A DNA stretch of 9,827 nucleotides from a bacterium (GTDB lineage Bacteria > Bdellovibrionota > FAC87 > UBA2466): assembly GCA_022842225.1 (NCBI GenBank), contig JALHPX010000075.1:1-9827 (forward strand), in the 5' to 3' direction. Below the pieces are notes generated by a model. It was not told the origin of the DNA, made no database searches, and saw only the letters and a list, made by a program, of their open reading frames with translations. Of this stretch, positions 5,400-9,827 are shown piece by piece (positions within the stretch are counted from its first letter, which is position 1; each line of letters starts with the position of its first letter). A program made the position numbers and the translations under genes.

Positions 5400-7201
5400 T
5401 CGAGAAAAAGACAGTGAGCGGGATAGCCATTTTTGTCAAAGAAAGCACGGGCAATTTGGCGTTCCACTTCGTCATCATTTTTTTCAATACGACGGTAATT
5501 TTCGGCCACCCGGCGGCGGGCTTTGCGCACAAACGCCTTGGCCAGCCAAATATCGCGATTGGCCGACTCCTCGCCGCGCGTTTCGATGGCATTGCTGGCG
5601 CGGGATAGCACACAAGACATCGCGTAAAGATCGATCACGCAGTCGGCGAACCGCTTTACTTCGAATTGGTTTTTGACGATTTCTTTACCGTAGCGGGTGA
5701 TCGACCGTTGCGCGAGATCAGCGAGTTTCGCGGTATAGCGCTCGAAAATCGAGATCTCGGTCTCAAACAGCGGGTGGACGCGCTCTAATTTGTCGGAGAC
5801 CGCTATTTTGCGCTGCAACCACTTCACCCCGAAATCGCTCAAGACGCCGATAGAATGCAGCACGTCTTCTAGCGGCTGAGTCAGCGCTTTGGAAACTTCC
5901 TTGAGCTGCTCGCCAGGGCCTTGGAGTCCGGAAAGCCCAATGAATAATCTCAGGATTTCGTTCGTTCCTTCCCAAATCATGAGAATGCGGCTGTCGCGCA
6001 AAAGCTTTTCGTAGCGGTATTCCTTCATGTAGCCGGTGCCGCCGGCAATTTGCAGGCACTCATTGGCGGCTTTCCACTCCGCTTCGGTGCAGAAGATTTT
6101 GCAAATCGCGGCTTCCAACGAGCAATCCATCTTGCCAGAATCCATGCCAGCAGCCGTCACGCGGATCATCGCTTCGCCAGCGTAGTTATCGAGGAGAATG
6201 TTGGCGAACTTGCCTTGAATCAGATCAAAATCGGCTAAGCGCTGATTGAATTGTTTGCGCCCCAGCGCGTGCTCCATGGCTTTATTGATCATCTGCCGCA
6301 CACCGAGGGTGCAGGTTGCAGCAGCTCCGAGACGGCCGTTATTCAAAATCGAAACCGCGACCTTAAAGCCTTGGCCGGGTTCACCCAGTACGTTCTCATT
6401 GGGAACAAAGACGTTGTCGAAAGTGAGTCCTACCGTCGAGCTGCCGACGATTCCCATCTTCTTTTCTTCTGCGCCCGTGGAGAATCCCGCCATGTCGCGC
6501 GTGACGATAAATCCAGTGATGGGATTTTTCTTCGAGTCCTTGCCCGCGAGGTGCGGCGTGCGCGCAAACACGGTAAAGAAATCGGCAAAGCCGCCGTTGG
6601 TGATCCAGATCTTGCTGCCGTTTAAGATGTAGCCTTTGCCGTCGGGAGAAGGCACCGCGGTCGTTTGGATGCTGCCGGCATCGCTCCCGGCACCGGGCTC
6701 CGTAAGTCCAAAAGCAGCAATCATTTCACCCGTTGCGAGTTTTGGCAGGAAACGCGCTTTCTGCTCGTCATTGCCAAACATCAACAGGCCCTTCAGGCCG
6801 ATGGATTGGTGGCAGACAACCGTCACGCAGAGGGAGAACTCGACTCGGGTGAGATCGGCCATCATCTGGACGTAGCCAGAATTTGAAATCCCGAAACCGC
6901 CATACTCCTCGGGGATGATGGCGCCAAACAATCCCAGCTCGCGCACCTTTTGCAGGACCTCCGCAGGAATTTTCTTCGTCTCTTCAATTTCGTCGATGCT
7001 GACTTCTTTCGACAGCTTTGTAATCGCATCCGACGTGAGCCGGAGGACCTCCTGCTCATCCGGATTGAGCGTCGGGTAGGGAGCTACCAATTCGTTGAGG
7101 ATATCGCCCATAAAAATAGAACGGGTAAAGGATGGGAGTGCCTGGGTTTGGCTGGGTGCTTTAGCTTGGCTCACGGTGTTCACCTCGATTGATGCCATCA
7201 T
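5393..7201 (-). CDS. VLCAD/ACAD9-like acyl-CoA dehydrogenase
   Basis: This FAD enzyme would carry out the first step of fatty acid beta-oxidation, making the trans-2-enoyl-CoA and passing electrons to ETF. Numbered from the ATG at 7201 (602 residues), it shows GLTEPGAGSD (165-174) at the FAD/substrate site, QIAGGTGY (384-391) and MIWEGTNEILRL (408-419), whose Glu411 aligns with the catalytic base of VLCAD and MCAD. The length, the helical extension after about 430, and SFTRSIFMG plus APYP near the N-terminus (24-42) resemble VLCAD/ACAD9 rather than the 380-residue short-chain enzymes. SFTRSIFMG excludes a start at the internal Met inside it. The frame is open further to a TTG at 7225, and a second ATG follows directly at 7198; no start has a strong Shine-Dalgarno, so the start is uncertain by a few codons. 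Chain-length preference cannot be read reliably. Confidence 0.93.
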   Translation of the reverse strand: MMASIEVNTVSQAKAPSQTQALPSFTRSIFMGDILNELVAPYPTLNPDEQEVLRLTSDAITKLSKEVSIDEIEETKKIPAEVLQKVRELGLFGAIIPEEYGGFGISNSGYVQMMADLTRVEFSLCVTVVCHQSIGLKGLLMFGNDEQKARFLPKLATGEMIAAFGLTEPGAGSDAGSIQTTAVPSPDGKGYILNGSKIWITNGGFADFFTVFARTPHLAGKDSKKNPITGFIVTRDMAGFSTGAEEKKMGIVGSSTVGLTFDNVFVPNENVLGEPGQGFKVAVSILNNGRLGAAATCTLGVRQMINKAMEHALGRKQFNQRLADFDLIQGKFANILLDNYAGEAMIRVTAAGMDSGKMDCSLEAAICKIFCTEAEWKAANECLQIAGGTGYMKEYRYEKLLRDSRILMIWEGTNEILRLFIGLSGLQGPGEQLKEVSKALTQPLEDVLHSIGVLSDFGVKWLQRKIAVSDKLERVHPLFETEISIFERYTAKLADLAQRSITRYGKEIVKNQFEVKRFADCVIDLYAMSCVLSRASNAIETRGEESANRDIWLAKAFVRKARRRVAENYRRIEKNDDEVERQIARAFFDKNGYPAHCLFLDE

Positions 7202-7285
7202 GCGAAATGGGAACCCATCCGGCAAGCTGAGGTAATGGGATTGAATGAGATGCCGCGGTGCGGTTAAGAAGGGGGGTGGGCCCCT

Positions 7286-7328
7286 AAAAATAACTAAGGG
7301 GCGATCCTCTTTCGAGAATCGCCCCTTA
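7286..7328 (-). terminator. Probable intrinsic terminator (or attenuator) between tldE and the acyl-CoA dehydrogenase
   Basis: TAAGGGGCGAT (7295-7305) and ATCGCCCCTTA (7318-7328) are exact 11-bp reverse complements. The 12-nt interior can add CTC/GAG around a tetraloop. On the minus strand the stem is followed by GTTATTTTTA (7294-7285), a U-rich tract; the plus strand lacks one. It lies about 195 nt past the tldE stop and about 85 nt before the dehydrogenase ATG. It could therefore end tldDE transcription, end a small RNA, or act as an attenuator in the dehydrogenase leader. Confidence 0.6.
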
Positions 7329-7342
7329 CATGGGTTGGGGGT

Positions 7343-7369
7343 TTACGTTCCCTTGGGGAGGGAACGTAA
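7343..7369 (-). other. Perfect 10-bp hairpin in the tldE/acyl-CoA dehydrogenase gap
   Basis: TTACGTTCCC (7343-7352) and GGGAACGTAA (7360-7369) are exact reverse complements around a 7-nt loop, extendable by two G-U pairs. No T-run follows on either strand, so it is not a terminator on its own. It sits 14 nt before the terminator-like hairpin when read on the minus strand. The exact symmetry could also serve as a DNA operator. Confidence 0.5.
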
Positions 7370-7385
7370 GTCGTTAAAATCTTTT

Positions 7386-7409
7386 GCAGTAACCAAACGC
7401 GTTAACTGC
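7386..7409 (-). other. Third hairpin of the structured gap
   Basis: GCAGTAAC (7386-7393) pairs with GTTAACTGC (7401-7409) over 8 bp with one bulged T and a 7-nt loop. With the two hairpins at 7343-7369 and 7295-7328 it forms a row of three stems on the minus strand. Directly next to it is the 8-bp palindrome ATGCGCAT (7411-7418). Confidence 0.4.
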
Positions 7410-7463
7410 GATGCGCATGTAGTACTCAGTCCCCTAGGGAGAAGCAAGACTTTTTTTGAGTAA

Positions 7464-7491
7464 AATTTATCTGTTTTTTTTAGGGTGCTAA
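7464..7491 (-). promoter_or_regulatory. Possible sigma-70-type promoter
   Basis: On the minus strand, TTAGCA (7491-7486) and TAAATT (7469-7464) match four of six bases each of the -35 and -10 consensus, with a 16-nt A-rich spacer. It lies about 30 nt past the tldE stop, in the most AT-rich part of the gap, and points toward the acyl-CoA dehydrogenase and ffh array. The match is modest, and AT-rich DNA readily produces such hits. Confidence 0.3.
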
Positions 7492-7522
7492 CTAACTGAG
7501 TTTACGGGGATATTGAAGAGAC

Positions 7523-8911
7523 TCAGGCATTACCGCTGGTCACAGAAATTCCGTCGCAAAGCAGAAATGGCGATTGCGCGCCAGAATCTACCACCTGGGA
7601 AACATTCGAAATCGCCATGAGTTTTTCGCCTAAGCAGTTGAAAACATTCCCAGAAATCAATGTTTCCTGAACGAAGCAAACTCTCTCGCCGCCCCGCCAC
7701 CATTCGCCGCCTTTGGCGACACCAGAAAAATCTCCTGTGACCGAATCCACCTGGCCAGAGAAGCGATGGACCACCAGGAACTCGTTTCCAGCCGCAGCGA
7801 AGAGGTCTTTTTCAGACACATCTCCCGCGTCGACGCTGAGCGTGTGAGAACCGACCGACGGCACGGAGTTCGGGCCGCCCACGGCGTTGCCAGTGGATTG
7901 CATTCCTGTTGCCGCTGCGGCGTACGAATCGAGGAAGAAGCCGCGCAAAGTGCCGTTCTCTAAAACAGCGCGCTCGGACGTGGGTGTGCCTTCGCGATCG
8001 AAATAAGCGGTGCCCCATCTTTCGGGTGTCCACGGTAAATCGCGTACAGAGAACTTAGAATTGAGAACTTTTGTATCTATATTCTTCTTTGACCAGCGAC
8101 TGATGCCGTCGGCAACAACGCGGCCATTCAAGTGATACGAAATTCCGTCTAAGAAAATCTCGATCACGGCGCGGGGGGAAAAGACAACGGGCCCTTCGTA
8201 CGTTTTGGACGGCGCCTGGCGCAAAGTGGCGATGACATCCTTGGTGAAACTCTGAATTGATTTGGCAATGCGATCCGGAACGCCGCTGGCCTTGCGCGAT
8301 AGCTGGCTGAAATAGTCAAAACTTGTGATTTTATCGTCTTCAACGGCCATGCCCATCAAGCTCCACGCAGCGTGTGTGTCGCGTTCTATTTTGTGGGTGC
8401 CCAAAGTATTTTGAATAAGGAACAAGCTCGCGCCGATCTCCACGGAGCCCTCGTTCAGGCGAAACTTTTTATCGCGCATGGCTTCTTCTGCGAGAAGCTT
8501 TGTCCAATCTTGTTGAGTCTTGAGGGAAAGCTGAAAAAGCGCGTCGTCCCAGAGCGAATTCTTGGATTGGGTTTCTACGTTTTTCGACGAGATAATCTTG
8601 TTGTTCGGATTCTCGGGCGAAAAAGTGGCGATTTCTACGGCGCGTGCCGCAATCTGCTTGAGATCTTTGGCGTCGGTAGAATTAGTCGCGGCAAAGCCTT
8701 GCTTGCCGGCCTTCAACACTCTGACTCCTAGATGGAAGCCCGCATCGGAACTCGCCATATGGAAATCTTGTTTCTCCAAACCGATCTTGGTTTTTTGTGC
8801 GTAGCTGCCGCAAACTTCAGCGGCATCCGCGCCCGCGTTGAGAGCGGCTGTCAATAGTTTGGACCCGCAAGATTCTAAGAGGTCTGACTCGGATTTGAGA
8901 GGAGGATTCAC
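7523..8911 (-). CDS. tldE: TldE/PmbA subunit of the TldD-TldE peptidase
   Basis: TldE is the partner without a metal site in the TldD-TldE heterodimer. In E. coli this complex trims microcin B17 precursor and degrades unfolded peptides such as CcdA. The predicted protein has 462 residues, close to the 450 of E. coli. Family features include the N-terminal helix with AALNAGADAAEV, YFDREGTPT about two-thirds along, and near the end the diagnostic VDSVTGDFSGVAKGGEWW, then LISGNVFNCL and the sPFLLCDGISV-type close. It has no HExxxH, as expected for TldE. The start is GTG at 8909-8911, overlapping the tldD TGA by four bases (GTGA). The frame runs 26 codons further up, but that stretch (basic, Ser/Arg-rich) is an out-of-frame reading of tldD. 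Its substrate here is unknown. Confidence 0.95.
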   Translation of the reverse strand: MNPPLKSESDLLESCGSKLLTAALNAGADAAEVCGSYAQKTKIGLEKQDFHMASSDAGFHLGVRVLKAGKQGFAATNSTDAKDLKQIAARAVEIATFSPENPNNKIISSKNVETQSKNSLWDDALFQLSLKTQQDWTKLLAEEAMRDKKFRLNEGSVEIGASLFLIQNTLGTHKIERDTHAAWSLMGMAVEDDKITSFDYFSQLSRKASGVPDRIAKSIQSFTKDVIATLRQAPSKTYEGPVVFSPRAVIEIFLDGISYHLNGRVVADGISRWSKKNIDTKVLNSKFSVRDLPWTPERWGTAYFDREGTPTSERAVLENGTLRGFFLDSYAAAATGMQSTGNAVGGPNSVPSVGSHTLSVDAGDVSEKDLFAAAGNEFLVVHRFSGQVDSVTGDFSGVAKGGEWWRGGERVCFVQETLISGNVFNCLGEKLMAISNVSQVVDSGAQSPFLLCDGISVTSGNA

Positions 8912-9827
8912 TGTTTGCCCCCGATGGTTGCTTTGCAACGAATGTATGGACCGCCCGCGTCGACTTTTGCGGGTTGGCCTTTGCCACAATAGCCCGAACC
9001 TAAATCTAACTGGAATTCTTTGGAGACGGCATCTACCGACGATAAAACGTCGAAAGCACCGCCCGAGATAGTGGCGCCGCGGTAGATCTCGCCGAGCTTA
9101 CCGTTTTTAATCCTATGCACTTTCTGCGCCCCAAACATGAACTCTCCGGTGGCATCCGCTTGGCCCCCGAGGGCGCCATCGAGCAAGTAGCCATCTTCTG
9201 TGCTCGCGATCATGTCTTGAAGCGATGTTTGTCCCGGCTCAATGTAGGTGTTGCGCATGCGAATCAGTGGCTCGTCGTTATAGAGCCACGCGCGCGCGTT
9301 GCCGGTGGGGGCGACGCCGAAGTGCGCGGCCGATTCTCGGTTGTGCAGATAAGACGATAGAATGCCTTTGTCGATAACGACTGTCCGCTGAACGGGCACC
9401 CCTTCATCATCCACCAACAGGTCGCCGCCACCGTGCTGCCACCCTGGCACTTGGCCGGAATCGCTCAGAGTGACAAGAGGGCTTGCTACTTTTTGTCCCA
9501 GCTTTCCCGCAGCAACTGATCCAGAGAGGACGAAATCGGCCTCCACGGTGTGTCCAATGGCTTCGTGCGAGAGCAGCCCGACAATCGCGGGCGATAAAAT
9601 CAACGAGGCAACTCCTCCCGGAACGCGAGGGGCTCGCAGTAAATCGACTGCTAATTGCACTGCGGTCTCGGAGAGTTGGCCCAAGCTTTCGTGTTGGAAC
9701 AGGCACTGCCAGTGGCCGGTGCTGCCAATATTGCGATGCCCCTCGGCCATCTCACCATCTTGAGAAGCCATAGCAGCTACGCGGATTTCGTTGCGAGCGA
9801 GTTTGGATCGAGCGTTTGCGCCGTCGG
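8908..9827 (-). CDS. tldD: TldD zinc metallopeptidase subunit, 5' end outside the window
   Basis: TldD carries the active site of the TldD-TldE complex, which takes partly unfolded peptides into an internal chamber. The C-terminal 305 residues are visible; the frame stays open to the right edge, so about a third of the protein is missing. The metal motif HExxxH is HEAIGH, with His codons at 9565-9567 and 9550-9552, followed by TVEADF. The third ligand, Cys454 in E. coli, corresponds to the Cys in GSGYCGKGQ (codon 8986-8988). The end IGGKQ matches the family's 'tVGG' close. All three metal ligands are present, so it should be active. The in-frame ATG at 9769-9771 is not the start, because family-like sequence continues upstream. 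It precedes tldE with a 4-bp GTGA overlap, which indicates coupled synthesis of the two subunits. Confidence 0.95.
   Translation of the reverse strand, partial: DGANARSKLARNEIRVAAMASQDGEMAEGHRNIGSTGHWQCLFQHESLGQLSETAVQLAVDLLRAPRVPGGVASLILSPAIVGLLSHEAIGHTVEADFVLSGSVAAGKLGQKVASPLVTLSDSGQVPGWQHGGGDLLVDDEGVPVQRTVVIDKGILSSYLHNRESAAHFGVAPTGNARAWLYNDEPLIRMRNTYIEPGQTSLQDMIASTEDGYLLDGALGGQADATGEFMFGAQKVHRIKNGKLGEIYRGATISGGAFDVLSSVDAVSKEFQLDLGSGYCGKGQPAKVDAGGPYIRCKATIGGKQ

Larger units (their letters stand above)
7286..7457 (-). ncRNA. Candidate small RNA or structured leader RNA
   Basis: No protein-coding frame is supported in the roughly 320-nt gap between tldE and the acyl-CoA dehydrogenase. A promoter-like site at 7464-7491 would start a transcript near 7457. 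It would run through three hairpins and end at the U-rich tract near 7286, about 170 nt. I do not recognise it as 6S, 4.5S, tmRNA, RNase P RNA or a common riboswitch. It could equally be the 5' leader of the dehydrogenase-ffh operon with an attenuator, or merely the tldE 3' region. The ends are estimates. Confidence 0.25.

Noticed and set aside
7109..7111. Internal ATG as the start of the acyl-CoA dehydrogenase
   Set aside because: It would cut inside SFTRSIFMG, which resembles a conserved N-terminal element of VLCAD/ACAD9, and it has no Shine-Dalgarno.
7411..7438. Short palindromes ATGCGCAT, AGTACT and CCCTAGGG as operator sites
   Set aside because: Six- to eight-base palindromes occur by chance; there is no repeated copy or matching regulator gene nearby.
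7245..7463. 72-residue plus-strand frame across the structured gap
   Set aside because: No recognisable domain, and the sequence is dominated by the three inverted repeats; better explained as RNA structure.
8912..8989. N-terminal extension of TldE to an ATG at 8989
   Set aside because: Those 26 codons lie wholly within the tldD 3' coding sequence, give a basic Ser/Arg-rich stretch unlike TldE, and the GTG at 8911 forms a classic GTGA overlap with the tldD stop.
1..9827. Search for a novel defence, mobile or biosynthetic system
   Set aside because: Both ends are peptidase genes of known families and the middle is a conserved translation/SRP array; no transposase, integrase, CRISPR repeat, toxin-antitoxin pair or modification cluster is visible. 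A TldD/TldE substrate peptide gene is not seen next to the pair in this window.

Overview
This window is an ordinary chromosomal block from a Gram-negative-type bacterium with moderate GC (slightly above 50 % by eye). The order ffh - rpsP - KH protein - rimM - trmD, with a small KH gene between rpsP and rimM, is typical of Firmicutes and delta-like lineages rather than gammaproteobacteria. Together with a long VLCAD/ACAD9-type acyl-CoA dehydrogenase, a GYF_2 protein, an M13 peptidase and a TldD/TldE pair, this suggests a Bdellovibrionota/Oligoflexia or other delta-like organism. That placement is a low-confidence inference. I see no mobile element, CRISPR array, rRNA or tRNA.

Layout: (1) 1-1660, plus strand, an M13 zinc metallopeptidase whose 5' end lies before the window. 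(2) 1647-7201, minus strand, a closely packed array that transcription would read in this order: acyl-CoA dehydrogenase, ffh, rpsP, KhpA-type KH protein, rimM, trmD, and a small protein with two GYF_2-like domains. Gaps are 11-61 nt. The last gene converges on the M13 gene and overlaps its 3' end by 14 bp. (3) 7202-7522, an unusually structured gap with three hairpins on the minus strand, the last followed by a U-rich tract. (4) 7523-9827, minus strand, tldE and then the 3' part of tldD, joined by a 4-bp GTGA overlap; tldD runs off the window.

The core array serves translation and protein export. S16 and RimM act in 30S assembly, TrmD methylates G37 of tRNA, KhpA binds RNA, and Ffh delivers nascent membrane proteins to the membrane. 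The acyl-CoA dehydrogenase has no obvious functional tie but sits only 22 nt before ffh. TldD/TldE form a heterodimeric peptidase of unfolded or modified peptides.

I see no clear new multi-gene system. The points most worth a second look are the structured tldE/acyl-CoA dehydrogenase gap, a TrmD with Glu at the catalytic Asp position beside a linker insertion, and the double-GYF_2 protein with a proline-rich linker in the place usually held by rplS.
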